Assembly (NCBI GenBank): GCA_020634215.1
Contig: JACKCD010000065.1
Location: 1-31,614 of the forward strand
Length of the DNA: 31,614 bases
From: Ardenticatenaceae bacterium
Lineage (GTDB): Bacteria; Chloroflexota; Anaerolineae; Promineifilales; Promineifilaceae
Direction: 5' to 3'
Shown here: in pieces, positions 1-8,283 of the stretch
How positions within the stretch are numbered: position 1 is the first letter of the stretch
Layout: each line of letters opens with the position of its first letter
Notes under the pieces: model-generated
The model's database searches: none
What the model was told of the DNA's origin: nothing
The model's input: only the letters and a program-made list of their open reading frames with translations
Program-made: the position numbers and the translations under genes

Positions 1-1
1 T

Positions 2-1057
2 TCTACCTACCACGCCGATTTGACTGCCCAAGTACTGCACCGGCAGGTGGCTCCCTACGCGCTGGGGCGCGACACCGACGAATTGGAGACGCTGGTTAAC
101 GAGATTGTGGAGCTGGAATTCAAATTTCCCGGCTCTTATGTGCGGCGGGCGTTAACGGGGCTGGATACGGCCGTTTGGGATTTACGCGGCAAGGTGGCGG
201 GCAAGAGCGTTTGCGAGCTATTGGGCGGCACGCCGCGCCACTTCCCCGTCTACGCCAGCAGCATGAAGCGCGACATTACCCCGGAGGCCGAGGCGGAACG
301 GTTTCTGCAATTGCGCGAGCAGCATGGCTATACTGCCTTTAAGTTTCGCATTGGCAAGGAAGTGGGGCATGACCAGGACGAATGGCCGGGGCGCACCGAA
401 GCGATTGTGCCCACCATTCGCCGTGCTCTGGGTGATGAGGCCACGCTGCTGGTGGATGCCAACTGCTGCTATACGCCACAAAAAGCGATTGAAATCGGCC
501 GTTTTTTGAATGATTATGGGATTGTCCATTATGAGGAGCCATGCCCCTACTGGCATTTTGAGTGGACAGCGCAGGTGACGGAAGCTTTACGGCCGTTAGC
601 CATTCAGGTGGCCGGAGGCGAGCAGGATTGTTCTGTCACCCAGTGGCAGCGCATCATCAATGCCCGTGCCTTTGACATTGTACAGCCCGATATTTGCTAT
701 ATTGGCGGGGTGACGCGAATGCTGCGGGTGGCAAAGATGGCGCAGGAGGCGGGGCTGCCGTTCACCCCCCACACCGCCAACCTGTCGCTTGTCACCGTCT
801 TCACCCTCCACGTCATGGGAGCCATTCCCAACGCTGGCCCCTATGTTGAGTTTTCCATCGAAGGGGACGATTATTATCCGTGGCAAATTGGGCTGTATGA
901 GCCAATGCCCAAAGCCATCAACGGCCAGGTGCAAATCCCCAGCGGCCCCGGCTGGGGGGTGGAGATTAGCCCGGATTGGCTACAGGGGGCGGCGTATCAG
1001 GTGACGAATCGGGAGAATTTTTATAGTAATCAGTATTCAGTAATCGGTAATCAGTAA
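2..1057 (+). CDS. Mandelate racemase/muconate lactonizing enzyme family protein (5'-partial)
   Basis: Enolase-superfamily enzyme, probably a sugar-acid dehydratase or epimerase that abstracts the proton alpha to a carboxylate in a Mg2+-dependent barrel. The reading frame is already open at the left edge (in-frame residues precede the TTG at 20), so the N-terminal capping domain is cut off. Visible superfamily landmarks, in order: K-x-R in AFKFRIG, the metal-ligand Asp in LLVDANC, Glu in HYEEPCP, Glu in AGGEQD, the QPD and GG strand, the base His in PHTANLS, and a late Glu in YVEFSIE. The K-x-R in place of the more common K-x-K argues against simple mandelate racemase, but the substrate cannot be named. 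The last residues (NQYSVIGNQ) come from a 14-bp tandem repeat that runs into the stop, so the native C-terminus has been replaced or extended by repeat DNA. Confidence 0.88.
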   Translation, partial: STYHADLTAQVLHRQVAPYALGRDTDELETLVNEIVELEFKFPGSYVRRALTGLDTAVWDLRGKVAGKSVCELLGGTPRHFPVYASSMKRDITPEAEAERFLQLREQHGYTAFKFRIGKEVGHDQDEWPGRTEAIVPTIRRALGDEATLLVDANCCYTPQKAIEIGRFLNDYGIVHYEEPCPYWHFEWTAQVTEALRPLAIQVAGGEQDCSVTQWQRIINARAFDIVQPDICYIGGVTRMLRVAKMAQEAGLPFTPHTANLSLVTVFTLHVMGAIPNAGPYVEFSIEGDDYYPWQIGLYEPMPKAINGQVQIPSGPGWGVEISPDWLQGAAYQVTNRENFYSNQYSVIGNQ

Positions 1058-1114
1058 TCGGTAATCAGTAATCGGTACTGAACACTGATTATTGGTTACT
1101 GTTTACCGATTACC
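1031..1114. repeat. 14-bp tandem repeat (CAGTAATCGGTAAT) with inverted half, between convergent genes
   Basis: Almost three copies of CAGTAATCGGTAAT run from 1038 to 1077. They are followed by an imperfect inverted version (1085-1114, ending in TTTACCGATTACC), so the region can fold as a hairpin. It covers the stop codon of the enolase-superfamily gene and lies next to the 3' end of the opposing gene, so it may serve as a bidirectional terminator. A related repeat occurs at 30991-31021. Confidence 0.7.
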
Positions 1115-1519
1115 ATTCTTCTCCGCAGGGGTGAAGCGGTCGGCGAGGCGGGCAAGCTGTTGGCTGAGCCATTGCAGACCGCGCACAGTTCCCTGGCGGG
1201 CTTCTTCTTTCCAGTCGGTTTCTTTGATGCGGTTCTGAACGGCCGTTACTGTCTCCCGAGCCTGTCTTTCCGCTGCCTCTGAAACCTTGTCCCGGACAAA
1301 CTGGCTGCTTTTGTTGGCAGCCGCCGAGACGCCATCCCGCACTTTGCCCGTCATCTTGCGCCGCGTTTCGCTCTCCCACGCCTGCCGAGCCGTGTCCGAC
1401 ACCTGCTGTGTTACTTGATTGGCATGTTCACGCAACCCGGCTGCTTGTTTTTCGGCCACAAAGGGAGCCACATCTTCTTCGGTAATAATCAGACGGCCTG
1501 ATTCTTGTTCTTGTGTCAT
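1103..1519 (-). CDS. Small helical protein, paralogue of the 13851-14318 product
   Basis: No named family recognised. The protein is 138 aa, charged and almost entirely predicted amphipathic helix, with no signal peptide or membrane segment. Its C-terminal block GLQWLSQQLARLADRFTP matches GLHWLSTELGKLADQFTP in the protein encoded at 13851-14318. The middle parts of both look like apolipoprotein- or YtxH-like helices (many Ala, Glu, Lys, Arg). I start it at the ATG at 1519 rather than at 1531, because GGAG sits about 7 bases upstream of 1519 and would lie inside the longer version. A membrane-surface or scaffolding role is possible but is only inference. It converges on the upstream enolase-superfamily gene. 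Confidence 0.75.
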   Translation of the reverse strand: MTQEQESGRLIITEEDVAPFVAEKQAAGLREHANQVTQQVSDTARQAWESETRRKMTGKVRDGVSAAANKSSQFVRDKVSEAAERQARETVTAVQNRIKETDWKEEARQGTVRGLQWLSQQLARLADRFTPAEKNGNR

Positions 1520-1642
1520 ACTTATCTCCATGTTTTATCACATCATGGTGGCAGCAGGCGCAGCTAACAAACGCTCTGCATGCCACTGCTTACTCTTTAC
1601 GCAAAGCTGGGGCAATTGTTGCGTCCCAAAGATGAGTGCTTG

Positions 1643-2164
1643 ATGACAACGTATCTTGAGCAGGGCAATGCGTTTTTGCGGCAGGGGGAATCTCTTGCTG
1701 CCAGAGAGGCGTATGAAAGAGCCTTAAGGGAAGGGGAGGAAGCGGTTGAGGTGTATATGGCATTGGGGCATGTGGCAGCGGTGCAGGGGGAATGGAAAAC
1801 GGCCGTTTCCCACTACACCACCGCCCTGCAACACAACCCGCAAGAAGCCTACACCTACCGCTTTCGCGGCATTGCCCACTATGAACTCCGCCAATATCAC
1901 TCTGCGTTGGCTGATTTTAATGACGCAATCAGGCTATCGCCTTACGATGACACCGCTTTTTGGCTGCGTGGCCGCGTTTTTGCCGCTCTAGGCGATCACG
2001 CTTGGGCAATCAACAGCTATACGCAGGCAATTGAGTTGGCTCCAAATGAGGCGATCTACTATGAAGACCGGGCAGAGGCGTGGGAGAGGGTGGAAAACGG
2101 CCGTTTGGCCCAAGAAGAGCGTCAAAAAAGCGTGAATTTATCGCTCAAAAGCACTCACCAATAA
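1643..2164 (+). CDS. Tetratricopeptide repeat protein
   Basis: A 173-aa protein made of about four TPR units. Repeating features are the G-x-x-x-A-A-x-x-x-Y pattern: LAAREAYERAL, WKTAVSHYTTAL with the following NPQEAYTYRFRGIAHY, YHSALADFNDAIRLSP, then HAWAINSYTQAIELAP. TPR units form helical hairpins that bind other proteins; the partner is unknown. An ATG at 1580 is in frame, but the 21 extra residues precede the first TPR helix and have no Shine-Dalgarno. The ATG at 1643 has a weak purine stretch (GATGAG) 6 bases upstream, so I prefer it. Two ACGGCCGT palindromes lie in the gene (1799, 2097). At the first, codon choice changes abruptly from G-ending to C-ending. Confidence 0.85.
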   Translation: MTTYLEQGNAFLRQGESLAAREAYERALREGEEAVEVYMALGHVAAVQGEWKTAVSHYTTALQHNPQEAYTYRFRGIAHYELRQYHSALADFNDAIRLSPYDDTAFWLRGRVFAALGDHAWAINSYTQAIELAPNEAIYYEDRAEAWERVENGRLAQEERQKSVNLSLKSTHQ

Positions 2165-2340
2165 CCTAATGACCCATCCGTACTAATGACAAACCTTGCA
2201 AAAAACCTTACGATTACGCCATCTTAGAAATTTGACGTGGGAGTCAGCAGTAACCATCCCAAACTTAATTAAAGAAATGTATCGGTAAAATAGGAGCCGC
2301 AAACGTAGTAATCACAACGGCTAACTTGGAGATAAATATC

Positions 2341-2526
2341 ATGATGACAGCACTTATTATTTTCGTTATTCTTTCTATCGTTACTTCTGTGATTGTTGTT
2401 GCTGCTTGTGTCAAATCTTCGCAGGTTACACAGTGGGAAAGCACCCCCGAAACCTTTGAGAGCGTACCTGTAAAAAAAGCAGCCCCTCGTCCGGAAGTTT
2501 CCCGCACAACTGCCATGACGCTTTAA
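2341..2526 (+). CDS. Small single-pass membrane protein
   Basis: A 61-aa protein beginning MMTALIIFVILSIVTSVIVV, a single hydrophobic helix, followed by a polar tail rich in Ser, Thr, Pro and Lys. TTGGAG lies about 9 bases before the ATG at 2341, which decides the start over the in-frame TTG at 2326 that sits inside the ribosome-binding site. No family recognised. Another tiny membrane protein follows at 2642, and both precede the strong terminator at 2764, so they may be a two-gene transcript. Confidence 0.6.
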   Translation: MMTALIIFVILSIVTSVIVVAACVKSSQVTQWESTPETFESVPVKKAAPRPEVSRTTAMTL

Positions 2527-2641
2527 CGGTAGACCCATTGTCAGGAAATTCCTTAGTACTAAGTGGCTACTGACATCGTGGTCAAATGCGCCAATAATTC
2601 TTTATCATTTAATGAAGTGTTTGATAAAGAGGTACAAAATC

Positions 2642-2740
2642 ATGGCAATGCTCTACATCTTTTTCGCTGGTGTCTCACTCGCCACCATCATTCTCATCTC
2701 CGTCTCCATGATTTCGCCCCAAGAACCGTCTGATTTTTAG
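2642..2740 (+). CDS. Very small membrane protein (32 aa)
   Basis: ATG GCA ATG CTC opens a 32-aa frame, consisting of one hydrophobic helix (YIFFAGVSLATIILISVSM) and a short polar end (SPQEPSDF). AAGAGG lies about 11 bases upstream, and a textbook rho-independent terminator begins 23 bases after the stop. The helix-plus-acidic-tail design resembles bacterial small membrane proteins that modulate larger complexes, but no relative is recognised. Short length makes coding status uncertain; the ribosome site, hydrophobic helix and terminator together support it. Confidence 0.5.
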   Translation: MAMLYIFFAGVSLATIILISVSMISPQEPSDF

Positions 2741-2763
2741 TAGAACTCTCCTTATGGTTAAAT

Positions 2764-2794
2764 AAAAATAGGTCACTTAGGTGACCTATTTTTT
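2764..2794. terminator. Rho-independent terminator (bidirectional)
   Basis: Thirteen-base perfect stem (AAAAATAGGTCAC / GTGACCTATTTTT) with the 4-base loop TTAG. It has a T-run on the + strand and an A-run on the other side, so it can end both the small membrane protein transcript and the opposing glmU remnant. Confidence 0.9.
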
Positions 2795-2797
2795 GTT

Positions 2798-3825
2798 TCA
2801 GGGCTTGTGGTGGCTAAATGGAGCCACGAGTTGCTGCGACCAAGGCTACCCCCTCAACCACCGCCTGCTCAATGACACACCCATCCCCTATCCGCGCATC
2901 ACGCACAATGGTGTTTGGCCCAATGACACAATCGGCACCAATGATGGTTTGCCCCTGCACATAGCTGTTGGGCCAAATAATGGTGTCCTGCCCAACTTCA
3001 CGTCCTGGTCAATGTAAATGGTGTCTGGGTCAATCAACGTCACCCCCTGCGCCAATAAACGGCCGTTTGCCCGCCGCCGGAACGCCTTTTCTACATCCAC
3101 CAGCTCGCTGCGCGTGCCCGCCCCCAAACATTCGTCGGGGTCGCTAACAGCAATCGCCTCCACCAGTCCGGTTTTGCGCCACAGCCAGACCAATCATGTC
3201 GGTTAGATAATATTCATGCCCGCTCCGCGCCCGACGTAAGGGTAAATCACCAATGTTGTCCCACTAAAAATTGGGCATCGAAACAGTAAACCCCGGCATT
3301 TAGCTCCCGAATTGCTAAAATGTCGGCCGTGTTGGGGCGCTGTTTGGCTTCGGCCACTTCCACAATTTCTAAAACGGAACCACGCCCACCATCGCCACGC
3401 ACTACGCGCCCAAAGGAACTGGTGGGTTCGCCCATGACAGAAAGCATGACGACGGCAGCACCTGTTTCAACCTGCTTTTGCGCCAGGCAAACCATGGTTT
3501 CGCTACGCAGCAGGGGCATATCGCCATAGGTTACAATGACTTGGGAAGAACGGCCGTTTAACACCCCCTTCCCCATCATCGCCGCATGACCCGTTCCCAA
3601 CTGCTCCGGCTGCACCACATACTCAGCCCGTTCGCCAAAAAGCGAACGCACCCCATCTTCACCTGGCCCCACAATTAACAGTGGCGGCAACGATGCTACC
3701 GCCTGCGCGGCCGCAAACGCATGAGCCACCATTGACTTCCCACCAACCTCATGCAAAATCTTCTGCTTCTTTGAAAGCATACGGGTACCTTGCCCCGCAG
3801 CCAGGATCATTACAGCTATTGTCAT
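2798..3825 (-). pseudogene. glmU: Decayed bifunctional GlmU (uridyltransferase/acetyltransferase)
   Basis: GlmU makes UDP-N-acetylglucosamine for the cell wall. The start is clear: GGAG 6 bases before the ATG at 3825, then the nucleotide-binding signature LAAGQGTRM, the lysine in KKQKILHEVGGK, QLGTGHA and the YGDMPLL metal site. Translation stops at about 3247 after FLVGQHW. One frame over, the expected protein resumes as WDNIGDLPLRRARSGHEYYL and then TDMIGLA. A second shift near an A-run at about 3185-3195 is needed to continue into VEAIAVSDPDE and the GVTLIDPDTIYI turn. A third at about 2985, in a G-run, restores DTIIWPNSYVQG and IGADCVIGPNTIV. A fourth near 2825 gives VAPFSH. The frame then ends at about 2798, with most of the left-handed beta-helix acetyltransferase domain missing. 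This is either a true pseudogene or a gene damaged by homopolymer sequencing errors; the missing C-terminus favours real decay. Confidence 0.85.
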
Positions 3826-3901
3826 TTTTCACTCCAATAATATGCTTGCTTTTAGGCGACATTTTACGATACAGGGCTTAAGAAGCTAGTTAAGGGAGAA
3901 T

Positions 3902-3936
3902 AAAAAAAGGACTGGGTTATGTACCCAATCCTTTTT
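3902..3936 (-). terminator. Terminator after tRNA-Gln
   Basis: Read on the minus strand: stem GGATTGGGT / ACCCAGTCC (one wobble pair) followed by a run of seven T. It begins 5 bases after the tRNA 3' end. Confidence 0.85.
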
Positions 3937-3941
3937 CCTGC

Positions 3942-4013
3942 TGAGGTGGCAGGACTCGAACCTGCGAATAACGGATTCAAAGTCCGCTGCCTTAGCCACT
4001 TGGCGACACCTCA
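3942..4013 (-). tRNA. tRNA-Gln (anticodon UUG)
   Basis: Minus-strand cloverleaf of 72 nt. The acceptor stem is TGAGGTG/CACCTCA. The D-arm is GCC...GGC, the anticodon stem is CGGA/TCCG with loop CTTTGAA (anticodon TTG), and the T-arm is GCAGG-TTCGAGT-CCTGC. No CCA is encoded. A terminator follows directly. Confidence 0.95.
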
Positions 4014-4122
4014 ACTACGGCCTCGTATGCTAACACATCCCGGAAAGGTTGGCAAGGGGTGAAAAGTTCCGGCAATTGCGCTAAAATGGATCGGTTAGAT
4101 CAACTAGGGCAATGGTAACTGC

Positions 4123-5322
4123 ATGAGTATAGAACCTGTTATTGAGTTTCGAGGGGTGGGCAAGCGGTTTGATTTTTCGGCCGACACCCCGCAATCCGTG
4201 CTGGAAGGGATTGTGTCTACCTTTTCACGCCGGCCGCGCACACCACGCAAGCGCGACGACCTTTGGGCACTGCGGGACGTGGGCTTTCAGGTTCTGCCGG
4301 GTCAGTGCATGGGGCTGATTGGGCGCAACGGCAGCGGCAAAAGCACGGCACTCAAGCTTATCGCCCGCATTTTGCGCCCCACTACCGGCCGTATTGTGGT
4401 GCGGGGGCGGGTTAGTGCCTTGTTAGAGTTGGGAGCCGGGTTCCACCATGATCTGACTGGGCGAGAAAACATTTTTTTGAACGCCTCGGTTTTAGGGTTG
4501 AGCCAGCGGGACGTAGAAGCATGTCTGGATTCAATCGTTGATTTTTCTGAGCTAGGCGATTTTGTGGACATGCCGGTGAAGCATTATTCATCAGGGATGT
4601 TTATGCGGCTTGGTTTTAGCATTGCGGTACATGTGGAGCCAGACGTGCTAATTGTAGATGAGATTTTGGCAGTGGGAGACCAATCGTTTCAGGAGAAATG
4701 TCTCAAGCGTATTTATAGCATGAAGGAGCAGGGGACAACGATTCTGATTGTAAGCCACAATGCAAGGACGGTGCGCGATATTTGTACGGATCTGGTATGG
4801 CTAGAACAGGGGCAAATGCGTGCATCTGGATCGGTGAATGAGGTGCTGCCGCAATATGTGGCGCATTATGACCTGGAGCAAGTGACTGGGCCAATGAAAC
4901 GCGAACGAGAGGGATTGACGGTTGGGAATCAACGGCCGTTAATCCAATTCGACACCATCACCCTCACCAACAACAACCACGAAACCACGACCTGCTTCCA
5001 CACTGGCGAGATGCTTCAGGCTACTATCACCTACACAACGCACGGTGAGCTTGATGCTCCCCGGTTAGAAGTTGCCATCTACCACGACGAGCGCGTGTTG
5101 GTGTACCGTGACGAGCGCCCATTGCCACCCCCAAGCCCTGGCAAAACGAGCACCATGTCGGTGCTGTTTCCAGCCCTCCCGCTGCTGCCAGAGGTTTATC
5201 GGCTGCAAACGGCCGTTTATGACCACACCCATCTGATCACCATGCGCGAACACAACTTTACCGTAGAGGGTGATACCTCCGCTGCCACCGGCCTAATCGC
5301 CATTCCCACCAAGTGGCAATAA
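4123..5322 (+). CDS. ABC transporter ATP-binding protein, polysaccharide export (Wzt/TagH type)
   Basis: A 399-aa ATPase of the O-antigen/teichoic-acid exporter class, which drives export of a finished lipid-linked glycan. Visible: Walker A GRNGSGKST (about residues 68-76), the Q-loop region GAGFHHDLTGRENIFLNA typical of Wzt/TagH, signature YSSGMFMRLGFS, Walker B and following VLIVDEILAVGDQSF, and switch His in LIVSHNA. Residues from about 270 onward form a beta-rich Wzt-type C-terminal domain that in relatives recognises the glycan end. First gene of a four-gene set running to 9564. No matching permease (Wzm/TagG) lies next to it in this window, which is unusual. Two ACGGCCGT palindromes fall in the C-terminal half. 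Confidence 0.92.
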   Translation: MSIEPVIEFRGVGKRFDFSADTPQSVLEGIVSTFSRRPRTPRKRDDLWALRDVGFQVLPGQCMGLIGRNGSGKSTALKLIARILRPTTGRIVVRGRVSALLELGAGFHHDLTGRENIFLNASVLGLSQRDVEACLDSIVDFSELGDFVDMPVKHYSSGMFMRLGFSIAVHVEPDVLIVDEILAVGDQSFQEKCLKRIYSMKEQGTTILIVSHNARTVRDICTDLVWLEQGQMRASGSVNEVLPQYVAHYDLEQVTGPMKREREGLTVGNQRPLIQFDTITLTNNNHETTTCFHTGEMLQATITYTTHGELDAPRLEVAIYHDERVLVYRDERPLPPPSPGKTSTMSVLFPALPLLPEVYRLQTAVYDHTHLITMREHNFTVEGDTSAATGLIAIPTKWQ

Positions 5323-5366
5323 CCATCAACCACCCAAATCTAACTGCCGATGAGGAAAAGATTATC

Positions 5367-7025
5367 ATGAACAAACCCCCTTCACCATCGAACCGCCATG
5401 ACACAACCCCCTGGCTCATGCCTACGCTCCTGGTTGCCGTTATCTTTGCCGTGCTTGTCTTTGCCAGCAATTGGGCTGAGCCAAGCTGGTTGGCTTTGCC
5501 CGTTGCGAAAGGTATGGCAGAAACGGCCGTTTCTGCCACCGTAGACCAAGCAAATTGTCGCTATGGCACGGCAGCCATTGGGGAAGACCACGTCCCGTGG
5601 ATCGACACCTTGGGTGCAGGTTGGTACCTCTCTTTCCAGGCTGCCCCCTTCGCCCAAACCCCACAAAACGGGGCTGAGTTTGTCCACGTCATTCGTGTCA
5701 GCGAAGACAAGCACCCCAACGAAGCCCTGGCGCAATTTTCCACCTTTCCCGCCCTCACCAACGGCGGCTTAGGTGCGTTAATTGATGCCAATCCCGGCGC
5801 GTTGTGGCTGATTGGCAACGAGCAAGATGTTTCCGAAGTGCAAGACGACATGCGCCCCAGCGTCTATGCCCGTACCTATCACACGGCCTACAACTTCATC
5901 AAACAGCGCGACCCGTCAGCCCAGGTTGGCATTGGCGGGCTGTCCATGATGACCCCCGGACGGCTGCAATATCTAGAGTTGGTTTGGGATGCCTATGTGG
6001 GTTATTTTAACCAACCCATGCCGGTTGACGTCTGGACTTTCCACCTTTACATCTTGTCAGAAATTCGCCCCTGGGACGGTGGCAACAGCGATGGGCGTGT
6101 GGCCGTAGGGACAGACCCAGCTTTAGCCAAGAAAGCCCCCTTAAATGCGAACCCGGCGCTATGCTCACAGGCGGACGTGTATTGCCGTGCCGAACACGAC
6201 AGCTTGCCTATTTTTAAGGAGCAAATTGTCGCGCTCCGCACCTGGATGAAGGCACACGGGGAGCAGAACAAGCCGCTTATTCTGTCAGAATATTCGCAGC
6301 TTTATCCGTTTGTGGATTATGATGACCCAGTTAACCCCACGCAATGCTTTTTGCAGGATGAAAACGGCAAATGTTTTACCGAAGCACGGGTCAATGCGTT
6401 TATGAATGCGACGTTTGATTATTTGGAAACGGCCGTTGATCCCAACCTCGGCTATCCCAACGACAGCTACCGGCTTGTACAGCAGTGGCTCTGGTTCAGC
6501 CTTGTCGTCCCCCCAGAACACAGCGGAGGTTCCAGCAATTTACTCCAGCAAAATTACGCCATTTTTGCTCCCGGCAGCATGGCGGCCTTCACTGGCGTTG
6601 GGTTAAACATGGACAGCCAAATTTCGCGCCACGCCCTCACCGTTAACCTCAAAGCCAGCCGTGCCCACGCCGCCATCGCCAAGAGTGACCCTATTAGCGG
6701 TACTGCAACGGTCACCCTAACGGCCGATTTTCACAACAATGGCAACAGCAGCATCACCGACCCTTTCCTGGTCACTTTCTTCAAAGACCCAGCGCTGACG
6801 CAGGTCATTGGCAGCCAAACCATTGACCCCAACCTACGCGGCTGCGCCCGCCACACCTATCAGGCTACCACCACTTGGTTTGATTTAACGCCCGGTACCT
6901 ATCGTTACTGGGCAAAAATAGACAGCACCCACGCCATTAACGAATCTAAAAACGACAATGTGGTGCAGGGTGTGGTCTTTATTGACCCCGAATCTGTCTA
7001 TCTACCTTTGGTGACCCGTCGCTAA
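5367..7025 (+). CDS. Secreted/anchored glycoside hydrolase-like protein with CARDB-type C-terminal domain
   Basis: A 552-aa protein that starts at the ATG at 5367, which has GAGGAA about 11 bases upstream; the GTG at 5313 would overlap the ATPase gene without a ribosome site. Layout: cytoplasmic tail, one membrane/signal helix (MPTLLVAVIFAVLVFASNW), then a TIM-barrel-like domain with the clan GH-A pattern. The Asn-Glu in WLIGNEQD fits an acid/base and the Glu in LILSEYSQLYP fits a nucleophile. A CARDB-like beta domain (TVTLTADFHNNGNSSI region) follows, and the end is SVYLPLVTRR. That tail resembles the end of the 15504-17381 product and may be a sorting or anchoring signal. Context suggests trimming or remodelling of the exported surface glycan. 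Substrate unknown. Confidence 0.78.
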   Translation: MNKPPSPSNRHDTTPWLMPTLLVAVIFAVLVFASNWAEPSWLALPVAKGMAETAVSATVDQANCRYGTAAIGEDHVPWIDTLGAGWYLSFQAAPFAQTPQNGAEFVHVIRVSEDKHPNEALAQFSTFPALTNGGLGALIDANPGALWLIGNEQDVSEVQDDMRPSVYARTYHTAYNFIKQRDPSAQVGIGGLSMMTPGRLQYLELVWDAYVGYFNQPMPVDVWTFHLYILSEIRPWDGGNSDGRVAVGTDPALAKKAPLNANPALCSQADVYCRAEHDSLPIFKEQIVALRTWMKAHGEQNKPLILSEYSQLYPFVDYDDPVNPTQCFLQDENGKCFTEARVNAFMNATFDYLETAVDPNLGYPNDSYRLVQQWLWFSLVVPPEHSGGSSNLLQQNYAIFAPGSMAAFTGVGLNMDSQISRHALTVNLKASRAHAAIAKSDPISGTATVTLTADFHNNGNSSITDPFLVTFFKDPALTQVIGSQTIDPNLRGCARHTYQATTTWFDLTPGTYRYWAKIDSTHAINESKNDNVVQGVVFIDPESVYLPLVTRR

Positions 7026-8282
7026 ATGTGGCTCGATACCGTCCCTGCCACCAGTTGGGCATTTGGCTGGTTTCTGCTTTGCGCGGCTGTTTTTTACTGG
7101 GGGCAGCAACCGCTGCGTCAGTTTTTAGCTGGCAAACAAACAGCCGCTCTCGGCTGGCTGCTGGCAATAGCCCTTCTGGTCAGATTGCTGCCCATTGTGC
7201 TGTTGCCAGTAGGGGCAGGTTACGATATCGAATCCTTTTTGCTGGTGGGGCGGGCCATTTTAGCAGGGCAGGAGGTATACACATCAGAGGCGTTTGGGCG
7301 ACACCCCTACTTGCCCATGCAAATGTATCTGATCGGAGCGGCCTTGTGGGCAGCACGGCACACTTTTGTCCCGTTTGTGGTGTGGATCAAGCTTCCGGGG
7401 CTGCTGGCTGATGCGGGCATAACGGCCGTTATTTTCCGCGCCAGCCTCCGCCAAACAACCACCGAAACCGCCCACCACTATGCCCTGCTCTACGCCCTCA
7501 ACCCCATTTCCCTGCTCGTCACCGCCTACCACGGCCAATTTGACGCCGTGGCCGTCTTGCTGCTGCTGCTGGCCTGGTATTTTTATCAGTTCGAGCAGCA
7601 AAACCGCTCTGCTACTGCGCTTGGCTTTGCGATTCTCAACAAAACCTGGCCCGCTGTCTTTTTGCCCATTGCCTTTATTCGGCTGCCAAACTGGCGCAGC
7701 AAACTCACCTACGCCCTCATCGCCGCCGCCATTCCCATTACCTTTACCCTCCTCTACATCCTCATCTTTGCGGCCGACCCCGCCCCCATGCTGCGCCGCG
7801 CCCTCACCCATGCGGGCGTGGCTGGGTACTGGGGGCATTCAGCCATTGTAGCTGTTGCCGCCCGTTTTGTTGGTTCGCTGCAACCGATTTACGATGGCCT
7901 GCTAGTTCTACAACGGCCGTTATTGCTCCTCACCGGTCTATTGACGTTATGGCTCACCCGCTCCCAAACCGCCCTCAACGCCCTTGTCACCATCATTCTG
8001 ACTGAGTTTGCTGTGTCGGTTGGCATGGGCATTCAATGGTTGCTATGGGTGGTGCCATTTGCCATCCTAAGTGGCGACATATGGTGGCTGCGGCTCTACA
8101 GCTTCACCGGCTCGCTTTTTTTGCTGGGGCAGCTTTATGGGCTGCATATGTACCCGTGGGCTTTTCAACTGTTTGGGCAAGAAACAGGCGATTTGCTGAT
8201 TCGGATTAGCTCCATTCCCGCCTGGGTCACAGTCGTTCTGTGGGCCTGGCACCGCTTGCGGCCAGTCAGGAGGTTTGCATAA
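7026..8282 (+). CDS. GT-C type membrane glycosyltransferase
   Basis: A 418-aa integral membrane protein with roughly ten hydrophobic helices. The extracytoplasmic loop GAGYDIESFLLVGRAIL carries an acidic residue where GT-C transferases keep their catalytic Asp. NPISLLVTAYHGQFDAVAV resembles the HGQFD/HGNFD motif of GPI-mannosyltransferase and ALG-like enzymes. These enzymes transfer a sugar from a polyprenyl-phosphate donor on the outer face of the membrane. The ATG follows the previous stop codon with no gap (TAA ATG), so translation is coupled. It overlaps the ribosome site of the next gene. A GT-C role is well supported; donor and acceptor are unknown. Confidence 0.8.
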   Translation: MWLDTVPATSWAFGWFLLCAAVFYWGQQPLRQFLAGKQTAALGWLLAIALLVRLLPIVLLPVGAGYDIESFLLVGRAILAGQEVYTSEAFGRHPYLPMQMYLIGAALWAARHTFVPFVVWIKLPGLLADAGITAVIFRASLRQTTTETAHHYALLYALNPISLLVTAYHGQFDAVAVLLLLLAWYFYQFEQQNRSATALGFAILNKTWPAVFLPIAFIRLPNWRSKLTYALIAAAIPITFTLLYILIFAADPAPMLRRALTHAGVAGYWGHSAIVAVAARFVGSLQPIYDGLLVLQRPLLLLTGLLTLWLTRSQTALNALVTIILTEFAVSVGMGIQWLLWVVPFAILSGDIWWLRLYSFTGSLFLLGQLYGLHMYPWAFQLFGQETGDLLIRISSIPAWVTVVLWAWHRLRPVRRFA

Positions 8283-8283
8283 A

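Noticed and set aside
5313..5366. GTG start for the hydrolase-like gene
   Set aside because: It overlaps the ATPase gene and lacks a ribosome site; the ATG at 5367 has GAGGAA upstream.
8275..8283. TTG start for the GT2 gene
   Set aside because: It lies one base after AGGAGG; the ATG at 8284 has proper spacing.
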